Positions 21,901 to 29,740 of a DNA stretch of 64,000 nt are shown here, in pieces; within the stretch, counting starts at the first letter, position 1; every line of letters begins with the position of its first letter. Both the position numbers and the translations under genes were made by a program. Below the pieces are notes generated by a model. It saw nothing but the letters and a program-made list of their open reading frames with translations, searched no databases and had not been told where the DNA came from. Origin of the DNA: Lepisosteus oculatus (lineage: Eukaryota > Chordata > Actinopteri > Semionotiformes > Lepisosteidae); the NCBI RefSeq assembly GCF_040954835.1, contig NC_090703.1, positions 23,015,444 to 23,079,443 on the forward strand, given 5' to 3'.

Positions 21901-23959
21901 TTTTTTTAAGAAGTTTAGGAGACAGAAATAACTTGTATTTTTGTGTTACATCTGGGGTGCTTGAGTGCACTCTACTATGCTCATTTGATCTATTTTTGCT
22001 TGATCCATGGCCAAAATAGCCACTTGAATCCATTGTATGATGAAAGAAAAGGGATTCATCTTCAATTTTCTGCTGGGCTTTTTGCACCTGAAGCCGTATT
22101 TGATTCTGTGCTGATTCTTGTTCAAAGTTTTCCATTAAAGAGGCAGAGAATAAAAGGCCATGATCTGAAATCCCAGAAATGTTTAGGGTGCTCAGATACG
22201 CAATATGATCATCTAATGTTTTGTTTCTCTTTGGTTGGTTCCAGTGTATTGTCTGCAAGTGATACTGCGTAGAAGAGAATCTTGTATCCTCCACTGTAAA
22301 TAATTGCTCTAGTTCTTGTTTGCTGAAGTATCGAATGGGATTCCTGTCTTCACCTATTGTCTGTCTAACCAGTGAGTTTTTGAAAATCTGCCTGCGGTAT
22401 ATTTTTTCCTCGATCGTCCCACAGGTGATCAGTCTGTAAACTACCACATCCTTCTCTTGTCCAATCCTGTATGCTCTGTCTACAGCCTGACTGTCTGTGG
22501 CAGGGTTCCACGATGGATCAACAATCACCACTCGATTGGCAGCCGTTAGATTGAACCCTAGTCCGCCTACTTGAGAGGTCAGCAAGAAAATGGAATACTC
22601 ACTCCTGTTCTGAAAGGCAGTGATCAGGCAGTGACGCTGGTCAGCAGCAGTTAATGTTCCATCAACACGTAACATCTTAAATCCCCTTTCATTCAAAACT
22701 TGCTCAATAATGTCCAGCATCTTCCGAGACTCTGAGAAGACAAGGGTGCGATTACCCTCTTTCCTGAGCCTTTCAAGTAAAGCCACAAGAAACGTCATCT
22801 TTCCTGATTCTTCAATCAGTTCTTTACTTAACAGGTGGCAAGTTTTGTTCTCACAGAAGTCCTTCATAACATGTCCATTTGAAAGATCTGGCTTGCCCTC
22901 ATCATCGCATTGCAGCTCAGTGTATTCTTTGGCAGTAAACAGTCTAGGATGATCACAGATCTTCTTCATAGTGGCGAGGTCAGTTAATGCTGAATCATTG
23001 TAGCCTCTTAGAATTATTTGATTAATTAATTTTCTGTACAGTCTTTCTTGTAAGGGGCTAAGATGAACCCACATTACAAGATCATTCTTCTTGGTAAACT
23101 GGGCTATTTTGACAGTGTCTTTGTTAGGCTCTTTGCTTTCTCTCTGAATGTCTTCTTTTGTTCTCCTAAGGTAGTAGGGCTTTATCATTTCTGTCAAGCT
23201 CTCTGATGTTTTCAGGCCCAGTGCTTTCTCTGAGGGACTGGCATCCTTCTCCCTTCCTCTCATTATTGGATTCTCGTACAACTTTCGAAAGCTTCGGTAG
23301 GTACCAAGGAGACTTCCCTGGCAGGCGAGGTGGAACAAAGACCACAGCTCTTGGAGGTTATTCTGCACAGGTGTACCAGTGAGCAGAATCCGAGTTTTTG
23401 CGGGAATTGAGAATGCTGCTTTAAAGGTTTTAGTAGTACTATTTCGGATCATGTGAGCTTCATCAAAAATGATACAGTCCCAGATAAACTGACTGTCTCT
23501 ATAAGTGGACAATGTCCTCTCACTGTTAATAAGCATTCTAAATGAAGTAAGAAGCACATGCCCTTTTCTCTGAACTTCCAGCACCCTGCCTTCTCTATCT
23601 TTGTATCTGGAATGAAAAATGTGGAATTTTATCCAAGGTGTCCATTTCCTCAACTCCGCACCCCAGTTCTCCAGGAGACTGTTAGGCATCACAAGCAGAA
23701 CAGATCTCATCCTCTCCATTACTATCATACCTGACAGAAACGTAATAGTCTGGATAGTTTTTCCTAAACCCATATCATCAGCTATTATTGCACCTTTTTT
23801 ATTTTCTTGATGCACTTTATAAAGGAAGACCAGCCCTTCTTTCTGATGCTCGTAGAGTTTGTCATGCAGCTCTTTATACAGCAAAAAACCGCTGCTGAGG
23901 ACATTGACACACCTGCCTCTTTCCTCTTCCAGTTGCTCTACTTTCTTCTTGCCCTCCAT
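12959..23959 (-). CDS. ercc6l: ERCC6L/PICH-type SNF2 DNA translocase with giant internal repeats
   Basis: This is a 3,666-residue ORF in one exon. The N-terminal ~600 residues form a SNF2 ATPase that aligns with vertebrate ERCC6L (PICH), a Plk1-interacting translocase on centromeres and ultrafine anaphase bridges. Visible motifs (from the ATG at 23959): Walker A DDMGLGKT at 61-68, DEAH at 166-169, LLTGTPVQNN at 192-201, helicase C QAVDRAYRIGQ at 491-501, then the PICH-typical RYFSKQELEQLF near 543-554 and HIAYLSTLNISGISDH. S-S-T-P at 666-669 fits a Polo-box docking site, and KLLKKRK at 682-688 may be a nuclear localisation signal. From ~1109 to ~3480 the protein is tandem repeats rich in Asp, Glu, Ser and Asn. 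Human PICH has 1,250 residues. The start is chosen for its ACCATGG context just inside the splice acceptor; in-frame codons extend up to 23983, so a spliced N-terminal extension is possible. The C-terminus may be frameshifted (see findings). Confidence 0.93.
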   Translation of the reverse strand: MEGKKKVEQLEEERGRCVNVLSSGFLLYKELHDKLYEHQKEGLVFLYKVHQENKKGAIIADDMGLGKTIQTITFLSGMIVMERMRSVLLVMPNSLLENWGAELRKWTPWIKFHIFHSRYKDREGRVLEVQRKGHVLLTSFRMLINSERTLSTYRDSQFIWDCIIFDEAHMIRNSTTKTFKAAFSIPAKTRILLTGTPVQNNLQELWSLFHLACQGSLLGTYRSFRKLYENPIMRGREKDASPSEKALGLKTSESLTEMIKPYYLRRTKEDIQRESKEPNKDTVKIAQFTKKNDLVMWVHLSPLQERLYRKLINQIILRGYNDSALTDLATMKKICDHPRLFTAKEYTELQCDDEGKPDLSNGHVMKDFCENKTCHLLSKELIEESGKMTFLVALLERLRKEGNRTLVFSESRKMLDIIEQVLNERGFKMLRVDGTLTAADQRHCLITAFQNRSEYSIFLLTSQVGGLGFNLTAANRVVIVDPSWNPATDSQAVDRAYRIGQEKDVVVYRLITCGTIEEKIYRRQIFKNSLVRQTIGEDRNPIRYFSKQELEQLFTVEDTRFSSTQYHLQTIHWNQPKRNKTLDDHIAYLSTLNISGISDHGLLFSASLMENFEQESAQNQIRLQVQKAQQKIEDESLFFHHTMDSSGYFGHGSSKNRSNEHSRVHSSTPDVTQKYKLFLSPKLLKKRKTNQNTKHNTHTYSDKTSVFLKNDVSWHAEESEVSAPVKCVNESKEEHYVDETKFGPGYDVNSRFVEQTGNRLFTAEGGSVCEGRFKDFTANLKSPADLMQPVTVCFSSTDTELIPTPGPETKWDGTEATKKGSLRDKEYILETNSIELAVHSRNTAGTNDMSMVPSGSKLQTPMQLPVLCDYSLTPTCMSYLTDNDNKSPPVSATLVSSKKASHRRAGVTPTSPPCAENLVFRENNSEKNDISPQCSRKLNFYEEGVLEICPREENKSHVSGKIHLMENDVHSNCEEAENPGHSKFSCSLESEQEDKLDKFMTTEPGFLLQDSYLKKSVTCTVSDKNQHKKTLEGVNHNDTIMYSTTKSTREHNGEKVNGIEESYFCHLPKIQNLEETCVPQPLPGCMGRRSVTFESSKMNKNLKESYFPDKDVDWDLKTSTMRMSLNDDESYLQNNVDCNLTTSTVRMSLEDNESYPEKNVDWNLVTLSVLKESQHKKHTGNLSYINLNASLLVHSTSNVIQEEKDEEKDSEEDSLSHFPKFSSHGKTDVPQFFPESEDQKTVASETARVNTILEENCSQPEKDVEKYLTTTSKNTSINVTASLSGNNVDSNLKSLIMSMRLEDNDFNPEKHVHCNLTSSAMNTSLKEKDRYQDEDEDWNLTTSVMSLRSEDNDSDLEKDLEFSLTNESGMEESQNMKTTGNLSFIHLNTSLPVHCTSNVIQDEGDEEKDGEEDSLSHFPKFSSPEKTDVPQFFPESEDQKTVASETAKVNTILEENHSQPEKDVESNLRTSTMNASVKDIEFHTERDMDNNLTPSTMNTSIHEIAYYFENNVDNKFTISKMKTSLQDNDFYSEKDVETNFATSPMNPRLNEVASYSKNNVDSNFKTSTMTSGLDDKDICIEKDVDFISTTLSGLAESQHMKTTGNLSFINLNASLPVHSISNVIKDEEDEEKDSEEEGLSHFLKFSNPGKTDVPQFYPESEDQRTVTSDTARVITILEENCSQPEKDVENNLTTTTKNTSINVTASLSGNNVDSNLKSLIMSMRLEDKDFYPEKHVHCNLTSSPMNTSLKEKHHYQDEDEDWNLTPSVMCLRSEDNDSDLEKDVDCILTNVSGLEESQNMKTTGNLSFIHLNASLPVHCTSNVKQDEGDEEKDGEEDSLSHFPKFSSPEKTDVPQFFPESEDQKTVASETAKVNTILEENHSQPEKDVESNLRTSTMNASVKDIEFHTERDMDNNLTPSTMNTSIHEIAYYFENNVDNKFTISKMKTSLQDNDFYSEKDVETNFATSPMNPRLNEVASYSKNNVDSNFKTSTMTSGLDDKDICIEKDVDFISTTLSGLAESQHMKTTGNLSFINLNASLPVHSISNVIKDEEDEEKDSEEEGLSHFLKFSNPGKTDVPQFYPESEDQRTVTSDTARVITILEENCSQPEKDVENNLTTTTKNTSINVTASLSGNNVDSNLKSLIMSMRLEDKDFYPEKHVHCNLTSSPMNTSLKEKHHYQDEDEDWNLTPSVMCLRSEDNDSDLEKDVDCILTNVSGLEESQNMKTTGNLSFIHLNASLPVHCTSNVKQDEGDEEKDGEEDSLSHFPKFSSPAKTNVPQFFPESEDQRTVTSKTARVNTILEENRSQPEKDAESNLRTSTKNMSVKDNDFHPEKDVHCILTSSAINPSLKEKHHYQDEDVDWNLTPSVISLRSEDNDSDLEKDVDFILTNKSGLEESQNMKTTGNLSFNHLSTSLPVHCTSNVIQDEGDEEKDSEEDSLSHFPKFSSPGKTDVPQFFPESEDQKTVASETAKVNTILEENHSQPEKDVESNLRTSTMNTSVKDIEFHTERDKDNNLTPSTMNTSIHEIAYYSENNVDSKFTISKMKTSLQDNDFYSEKDVETNFATSPMNPRLNEVASYSKNNVDSNFKTSTMTSGLDDKDICIEKDVDFISTTLSGLAESQHMKTTGNLSFINLNASLPVHSISNVIQDEGDEEKDSEEEGLSHFLKFSNPGKTDMPLFYPESEDQRTVTSDTARVITILEENCSQPEKDVENNLTTTTTKNTSINVTASLSGNNVDSNLKSLIMSMRLEDKDFYPEKHMHCNFTSSPMNTSLKEKHRYQDEDENWNLTPSVMCLRSEDNDSDLEKDVDCILTNVSGLEESQNMKTTGNLSFIHLNASLPVHCTSNVKQDEGDEEKDGEEDSLSHFPKFSSPAKTNVPQFFPESEDQRTVTSKTARVNTILEENRSQPEKDAESNLTTSTKNMSVKDNDFHPEKDVHCILTSSAINPSLKEKHHYQDEDVDWNLTPSVISLRSEDNDSDLEKDMDFILTNESGLEESQNMKTTGNLSFNHLSTSLPVHCTSNVIQDEGDEEKDSEEDSLSHFPKFSSPGKTDVPQFFPESEDQKTVASETAKVNTILEENHSQPEKDVESNLRTSTMNTSVKDIEFHTERDKDNNLTPSTMNTSIHEIAYYSENNVDSKFTISKMKTSLQDNDFYSEKDVETNFATSPMNPRLNEVASYSKNNVDSNFKTSTMTSGLDDKDICIEKDVDFISTTLSGLAESQHMKTTGNLSFINLNASLPVHSISNVIQDEGDEEKDSEEEGLSHFLKFSNPGKTDMPLFYPESEDQRTVTSDTARVITILEENCSQPEKDVENNLTTTTTKNTSINVTASLSGNNVDSNLKSLIMSMRLEDKDCYPEKHVHCNLTSSPMNTSLKEKHRYQDEDENWNLTPSVMCLRSEDNDSDLEKDVDCILTNVSGLEESQNMKTTGNLSFIHLNASLPVHCTSNVKQDEGDEEKDGEEDSLSHFPKFSSPAKTNVPQFFPESEDQRTVTSKTARVNTILEENRSQPKKDPESYLRTSTMNTSVEDNHFYTENDVNCNLTSPTMVASLKVKYSYPRQVVSLKIPTPSSMKDSQCQLSVEHLFNIDETEDESVALRRDYQENKKIPTEGGLTGYDVPSEGACVKDRKINRKLDSSEKSNRLKVRTLAPTFLNTCLSKLRSWTKM
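13664..15466 (-). repeat. ercc6l: ercc6l higher-order repeat R4 (1,803 bp, 601 aa)
   Basis: Order on the minus strand: hinge 9, block C, hinge 10, block A, hinge 11, block B, up to the hinge 12 anchor. Anchors (the antisense of G-N-L-S-F) are at 15466, 14938, 14266 and 13663, giving spacings of 528, 672 and 603 bp. Organisation and sequence match R3 nearly base for base. Both carry one extra Thr codon in a short ACA/TTG run in block B. Confidence 0.92.
15467..17269 (-). repeat. ercc6l: ercc6l higher-order repeat R3 (1,803 bp, 601 aa)
   Basis: Hinge 6, block C, hinge 7, block A, hinge 8, block B. Anchors at 17269, 16741, 16069 and 15466 give spacings of 528, 672 and 603 bp, identical to R4. 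Long stretches, for example around 16081-16480 and 14278-14677, are indistinguishable by eye. Confidence 0.92.
17270..18541 (-). repeat. ercc6l: ercc6l higher-order repeat R2 (1,272 bp, 424 aa)
   Basis: Hinge 4, block A, hinge 5, block B; block C and one hinge are absent. Anchors at 18541, 17869 and 17269 give spacings of 672 and 600 bp. Near-identical to R1 over most of its length. Confidence 0.92.
18542..19813 (-). repeat. ercc6l: ercc6l higher-order repeat R1 (1,272 bp, 424 aa)
   Basis: Hinge 2, block A, hinge 3, block B, with anchors at 19813, 19141 and 18541 (672 and 600 bp). Differences from R2 cluster at the upstream edge near 19735-19800, where R1 keeps VIQDEGD and R2 has VKQDEGD. 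This suggests the duplication boundary lies there. Confidence 0.92.
19814..20640 (-). repeat. ercc6l: Diverged founding repeats of the ercc6l array
   Basis: Two free-standing 24-aa units (DVDWDLKTSTMRMSL... and NVDCNLTTSTVRMSL...) begin at about 20635. Then come hinge 1 (anchor 20413) and a more diverged block B, 600 bp before hinge 2. These copies differ most from the rest, so they are probably the oldest part of the array. Confidence 0.8.
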
Positions 23960-23985
23960 GGTGCGTGTCACATTAAGAAGACCCT
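23960..23985 (-). other. ercc6l: Splice acceptor and 5' edge of the large ercc6l exon
   Basis: On the minus strand a pyrimidine-containing ACATTTTTTACCTATAG ends at 23984, so the exon would begin at 23983 (GGTCTTCTTAATG...). An in-frame TAG lies across the acceptor, so translation must begin in this exon or be spliced in from upstream. The open codons between 23983 and the ATG align loosely with the linker after the N-terminal TPR of other PICH proteins. Confidence 0.6.
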
Positions 23986-24369
23986 ATAGGTAAAAAATGT
24001 TACTGTAAGACATTTTATCAAACAGTGTAAGGGGCAGAGTGGAGAGTAGAGGCAGGATGTGGACTGGACTAAAAGGGATTGACTGTGTGAGGCATTTCCA
24101 CTGCTACTTAGTTGAGTTAAACGTGCATTTAGGAGCAACTACAGAGTAGGGAAGGAAGTTTAACATCCGGGTGGGTCCCTTGGACATTTAATACCATATT
24201 AGGGACGGTTTAGTGTGCAGACCCCCTTGCTACACTATGATCGAAGGGGGATCTATCACATAATGGTATAAATAGAATCAGGTGATAAAATACTTAGGTA
24301 GATCCTGGCAGAAGATCTTGGAAGGCTCCGTCCTATATAAAGTTCAGAAATGTTATGAGTTGGGTCTTC
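23986..24369. other. ercc6l intron 1, 3' end; possible Tc1 flank
   Basis: No coding signal. The 3' part (TATAAAGTTCAGAAATG, GTTGGGTCTTCACC) resembles sequence often found within Tc1-like elements, so the relic that follows may begin earlier than annotated. Confidence 0.4.
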
Positions 24370-25761
24370 ACCATACAGTTGTGTGCAAACAAGTCATGCC
24401 ATTATCTAATGAAATTTCTGTCAACCTCAGAAAAACATATTGATGCTCTCCAAGAAAAAGCTGGAAAATCACCAAAGGCATTACAAAAAACCCCAGAGTA
24501 ACATTCAAGGAACTGCAGACCCCTCTCACCTTGCCTAATGTGACTGTTCATGACTCAACTATTAGAATATGACAGAACAAGTATTTATGGAAGAATAACT
24601 GTTATGCTGCAGCCCATACTGGGAAATGCTGCAGCTGCAGTGCAGGTTGACAGGTCGAGACCCAAGTGCAAGACTTCAGGGATCTTCTGGAGATCCCAGA
24701 TAGATGAGATGGTAGTGAGGCATTAAGTGGAGAGCAGTAGCCTAAAAATGGTAAAAGATCAATATTGGAGTACCAATCTAGTGGAGAATCCAGCCTTAAT
24801 AGCCTGCGTAATTGGATGATTGACCAGTGGATTGACTGCCTAGTAGAAAGGTGGCCCAACCTTGTTCACATGGGGCTAGTCACAGTGAATGCTGTGGTGG
24901 GATGGTTCTCCCAGTCCGTGCATAGCAAAAGTCACTGCTCTCCAAAAGTCTGAAGTTTGCCAAAGAGCACATAAATGACCCACAATGCTTCTGGAACAAT
25001 GTTATCTGGGCAGATGAGTTATAGGTAGAACTCTTTGACTTCAATGTGAAATGCTGTGTTAGGTGAAAACCAAACACTGCTTTCGAATAGAAGAACTTCA
25101 TCCCAATTGTCAAGCATGGTGGTGAGAGTGAGATGGTTTGGGGCTGCTTTGCTGCCTTAGGACCTGGGTGGCTTGCTGCCATTGACAGAACCCTGAACTC
25201 TGCATTTGTATCAGAAAATTCTAGAAGGGATTGTCTGGTTAATGTTCATGACCTGAAGATTAACAGAAAATGAATCTCGCAAAACAATGATCCAAAACAT
25301 ACAACCAGATTTACAAAACATTTGCTGCAAAAAATGAAAACCTGTGTTTTACAATGGCCAAGTCAAATTCCAGACCTAGACGTCCTCAAAATATTGTGTC
25401 AGGACCTGAAGCAACCCTCTAATGTCACAGAACTGAAGGAGTTCTATAAGGAGCAATGAGCCAAAGATCCAGAAAAAAATGATGTGGGAGACCAATCAAT
25501 GGTTACAGGAAACATTTAGTTGCAGTCACTGCTACTCAAGCAGGAGTCACCTGTTATTGAATCAAAGGTTTTACATACTTTGTCACATGAATGTTGCATA
25601 ATGTAAGGATAAGTGAAAGTTGAAAGTGATAAAAGTTTTGTATAATTTGTTTCATCAGGATAATTATATTACTGGGACTTGAATTAAAATCTAATAATCT
25701 TTTATGTTTCAAAATATGCAAAAATCCTTAGGGGGTTCATAAACATTTTCTTAGTACTGTA
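24370..25761 (+). pseudogene. Tc1/mariner-type transposon relic with dead transposase
   Basis: Near 24945-25060 the plus strand translates LSKSLKFAKEHINDPQCFWN followed by NVIWADE, then a stop and VELF, matching the Tc1 transposase region around its second catalytic aspartate. Near 25115-25160 HGGESEMVWGCFA follows (also Tc1-like). Many stops and indels break the frame. The 3' end reads GGGGGTTCATAAACATTTTC then TTAGTACTGTA, a Tc1-style terminal repeat end; the left end TACAGTTGTGTGCAAACAAG is a looser match. Sequence at about 24610-24930 fits Tc1 poorly and may be an insertion. Confidence 0.75.
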
Positions 25762-26930
25762 GAAAATTTACTGGGCCTCCAGAAACATAGTCAGAATCTC
25801 CCAGGGACTTTAATCAGGACATCCAGCACTTTAGTTTGAAGTAAGAAATGTTTGTCTTGACTGGCCAATTGCTGTACTAAAACTTGCCTCACATAATGCA
25901 TACAGTCTTCAAGGCTTCTGTTTAAATTCTGAAGTGTGCAAAGACTGAAAGATAAACCTGACAATTTAGGTTTAGGTGGAGAAAAAGGTCTTACTAAACC
26001 AGATTGTTCCAATAATAAAGGAGGCACAAAATATGTGCCTCAAAACTCTCTAATGACTTTCTGGATGCTAGTTTGCTCATTTCAGAATATCATAGAGAAA
26101 CTCCAGTGATGACTTGTATGGAGAAGGCAACAAGAGTTTCTAAAGTATGATGCAATACCTTTAAAGGGTTAATAAACAAGTAATCCTGAAAACATGAGGT
26201 TTCCTAGGTATTTTTTGGGTAAATATTCTCTCCAGCACTATGAAACTGACATCAAGAGATTTTACGTTGAATAGTTACAAAAGAGGATGGTACAGTGGCG
26301 CACTGGTTAGCTTTGCTGCCTCATAGTGCTCTGCTCCCGGGTTCTTTCCTATCTGAATGTACAGTATGTTCGTGTGGCTTTCCTCCAGGTGCTCTGATTT
26401 CCTCCCACAGTTCAATGACATGCTGGTAGGTTAATGGGCTTCTAGGAAAATTGGCCCTCATGTGAGTGAGTGTGTATTTGTGTTTGTGTCTGTGTGTCTG
26501 CCCTGCGAGAGACTGGCATCTTGTCCAGGGTGTACCCTGCCTTGTGCCCGTTACTTCCTTGCTCCAGCTCCCCCACAGCCCTGAACTGCAAGAAGCAGTT
26601 ACAAAATGGACAAACGGGGGAGATCATTCTGATTAATTCTGTCATATGATTACACAGACCTGAAGATAGATCAATATAATTGCAGGCAAAGGAATCTTCC
26701 TTCAAGAATCGAAACAGTTAAAATAGTGAAGCACAGAAGATACATTTACTGTACATCCATCGTATTAACACACCTCAGCTGGAGATCAGCTCTTCCGGAG
26801 ATCTCTGGGATCAGATGATATCTGGCTTCCAGGCACTGTAGCTGTAAGTTAAATAAAACACTGTTAAATACTGCAAAATAATACTAAATTATGACCCATG
26901 CAATGCATTCACAACACATTACATTTATTG
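25762..26930. repeat. Intronic tandem duplication, copy A
   Basis: Homologous to 27415-28425: shared CTGGGCCTC, CAGTCTTCA(A/G)GGCTTC, TGTGCCTCAAA, and at the 3' end ATCAGATGA..TCTG, CTTCCAGGCACTGT and AATAAAACACTGTTAAA. A SINE (26285-26610) interrupts copy A only, so it inserted after the duplication. Both copies carry a splice-site-like pocket on the minus strand (see findings). Confidence 0.8.
26285..26610 (+). mobile_element. tRNA-headed SINE, fairly complete copy
   Basis: The head GTACAGTGGCGCACTGGTTAG has an A-box-like GTGGCGCACTGG, followed by GCTGCCTCATAGTGCTC and GGGTTC. The body includes GGTGCTCTGATTTCCTCCCA, GACATGCTGGTAGGTTAATG, GTGTCTGCCCTGCGAGAGAC and GGTGTACCCTGCCTTGTGCC. It defines the layout used to recognise the poorer copies in the window. 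Confidence 0.8.
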
Positions 26931-27414
26931 TCTGTAAAATTAATTGAACAGGAAAAACATGCTTAAGTGCCTATGGAACCTAGAAAAAACATGAGTGAAA
27001 CGTTTCTAGGTAATAAAACTTTTTTATTCTATATGAATAACTATGTCCCTGTGTAACAGAGGACAGTGGCAATCAGAAGTGATGTCAGCCTCATCAAATC
27101 TAGACAGTGTAGAGATCTCCTGTAGAAAGAGAGCTGGTTTTTTGGAGTAGAGGACTTTCCTGCTGTGCTGTGCTGCTCTGAGCATGCACGCGACTGTGAA
27201 CGAATACCTGCAGGAGCAGAGTTGAACTGCACCCATCACACCTCACAGTGTTGGGAGATATTCTACATTTCCTGGAAATCCAACAGGGGCTACTGTACAT
27301 CTCCTGTTTCCCTGTTTTTTCCCCAATGGCACAAACAGCAGAGGGAATGTGTTGGTCTTAAGGCTCTATCCACATCTGTGAAGAGGAATTAGAGCCCGAG
27401 GGAATGTACTGTAT
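26931..27414. other. Spacer between duplication copies, nothing recognised
   Basis: Several overlapping minus-strand frames of 60-70 codons exist, but none shows a domain or TPR-like pattern. Confidence 0.35.
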
Positions 27415-28425
27415 AACATTTGCTGGGCCTCTGGAAATTTGGTAATGAGCCCCACCTCACACAATACACTCAGTCTTCAGGGCTTCAGTTTAAATTTAGA
27501 AGAGAATTACTGTATGACTATCAGATAAATCTGAAAATTGCATTCCAAGTGTAGAAAAGAGCTTTACAAAATCAGATTTATCTAATGCTAAAGAAATTCA
27601 ACAAGGGACATTGAAATGTGCCTCAAAGCTCTCCATGACTCCTTGCACGGCTACTGGTTTGCTAATCCTTAAATATCATACAGGAACTCCAATGATGCCT
27701 GAAATTTAGTTTTCTTCTTTTACCGGTCTTGTTCAAACAATGTAGACAAATATAAAAAAGAATGTGTTTATTCATAAAAATACTGACCAACTGCAAATGG
27801 AAAAGAACTTTGAGCAGTGTGAGTTCTTTATTTGGAAACAAGAAATATAAGTAACCAAAATACTATGCAGTGTCTTTGGGGAGCTGAAATACAAGTGATC
27901 CGCAAAATAGTTTACTTTCCTAAATATAGTTGTTGGGTGAGTATTATTTTCAGCACTATTGAACTGGCATCAAGAGATTTTCATTCTCCACTTGAATGCT
28001 GTCATCTGACTACATGACTCCAAACTCAAAAGCAAAAAAATAGCTGTGTATCATTATATGCATTTTGTTATCTTAATTAGTCTGCTCCTGTAACTCCTTA
28101 ACCAGTTTGCTCCTTTAATTAACTACCACAATGAGGTTGGTGTTTAAATGATTTTACAACTGTGAAAAGGAATCTCTGTCCAAGAATCTTAACAGTGAAA
28201 AAGTGAAGTATAGAAGGCAGTGCTCTTAAAACCATTATACTTACACACCTCAGAGGATGATCTGGAGATCAGATGTTTTGGAATGATCCTGTGTTCCTTA
28301 GTCCCTGGGATCAGATGAGATCTGACTTCCAGGCACTGTTACTGTAAGTATAATAAAACACTGTTAAACATTGCAATACAATAATTAATTACAGCCCTGT
28401 GTCATGTAGTCACAACACCAAAACT
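27415..28425. repeat. Intronic tandem duplication, copy B
   Basis: Partner of copy A without the SINE. It ends with CTTCCAGGCACTGTTACTG, TAAGTATAATAAAACACTG and TTAAACATTGCAATACAATA, paralleling 26825-26885. Divergence by eye is substantial, so the duplication is old. Confidence 0.8.
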
Positions 28426-28479
28426 GTTAGGACATCTATTGACTTCAAACATGTAGGGATTGTGATTCAGTACATCCAT

Positions 28480-28750
28480 CCATTTTTGAAACCCTTTTAT
28501 TCCACACAGGGTAACAAATCGGAGCCCAACCCAGCAAGCCACCTTGAATGGGATGTCAGTCCATCGTAGGGCACACACAGACACAAACACACACAGTTAT
28601 ACTAGGGGCTATTTTCCCAGAAGCTGATTAACCTACTAATATGTCTTTGGACCATGAGAGGAAACCCACACAAACTCCATAGAGATACCATCCCATTAAT
28701 CGAACCTAGAACCACAGTGATGTGAGGCAGCAATGCTAACCACTGTGCTG
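28480..28750 (-). mobile_element. tRNA-headed SINE-like repeat, reverse copy
   Basis: Contains CCATCCATTTTTGAAACC, ATTAACCTACTAATATGTC, TTTGGACCATGAGAGGAAAC, AATCGAACCTAGAACCACAG and GAGGCAGCAATGCTAACCAC, the reversed family order. Confidence 0.7.
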
Positions 28751-29612
28751 ATGTCAATTCAGTATCTTAAAAATAAAATATATGTATTTTTTATTTAACT
28801 TAAGAGAGCTCTACAGTATATGCATCATGCATTAGTGTATTCTTTACTTCCACCATTTTATTTTCACTTTAAAACAGGCTCACATGAATTTGCATAGCAG
28901 ACAAAAAATTATTTGTTGAACCTGCTGCTTTTTTGTCTTTTTTCATAGCAACAGTCTCTCTATTAAAAGGAAAGAAGATTTAATCTGGACTGAAACCGTC
29001 TTTTTCTCTAACCTTTGAAAGTTATTGAATCAGACCTCTCTTTAATTTCATCCCACCTATTCCACCCAAGACAAATGTGTTACAGGCTGCACTAGTAGTA
29101 AACTAGTGCTGCTAGTGAGTAACCGTTTTTTCTTTGTGAGATGTCTCAAACCGGTTTTCCCCTAAATATCTGTGCCAAGGCAAGAAACGGTTAGGATATG
29201 ATCTAATGCAAACTGTTCTACCTGTTGCTCGAGGTGTTGTTTTGTAAAATGCTCTTTTGTCCCATGTACTGTACCATGTAGTAAAAACCCTTCAGAAATA
29301 CCCACTTTATGTGTGGACCTCACTGTGGAGGTCCCTGTTATGGTGTATACTTTCAAACACTTAAAAGACACATATCCATATCTAATACCTGAAGACCACA
29401 CACATTCACAACAGCGAGGTGTTTTTTTACTTAATGCATTTCTTTAACGGTCATCTCTATGATATAAGCGATTCCAGTTGAATTTTTAGTTTTTTGTATT
29501 TCCTCTGTTTATAAAAATTCTTATCTCAACGCATCGAAGTAAAATGAAGAACGAATCTCACCAAACAACAGAAAGAGGAAAAATAAAAATGACATTTATT
29601 TACACGACTTAC
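28751..29612. other. ercc6l intron 1, 5' part, nothing recognised
   Basis: No repeat or coding signal is supported. A small palindromic patch (GCACTAGTAGTAAACTAGTG) lies near 29090. Confidence 0.4.
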
Positions 29613-29740
29613 CAATATCCTGCCCTTGCTTTCCCGGCACCGGCTGAACAAGTCTGGCACAATGCACAGGATGGGTGGTCGTTTTAAATGGCTGTTTTTG
29701 CATGATTGTATCTGATTGGATAAAACGTTTTGTTCAAACA
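29613..29740 (-). promoter_or_regulatory. ercc6l: Probable ercc6l promoter and first (non-coding) exon
   Basis: On the minus strand GGGCAGGATATTG is followed at 29612 by the strong donor GTAAGT, giving an exon end at 29613. Upstream lie TTTGAA (29738-29733), a CCAAT box (29719-29715, ATCCAATCAG) and TTTAAA (29688-29683). The CCAAT box and TTTAAA start about 31 bases apart, as in cell-cycle promoters that use NF-Y and CHR elements. No ATG occurs between TTTAAA and the donor. Splicing 29613 to 23983 would use the start at 23959. The frame is open across that junction, so a longer N-terminus from an upstream ATG cannot be excluded, but it does not look like a TPR. Confidence 0.55.

Noticed and set aside
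23969..23971. Start of the ercc6l ORF at 23971
   Set aside because: The codon is GTG, not ATG. The first ATG is at 23959 and has a much better context.
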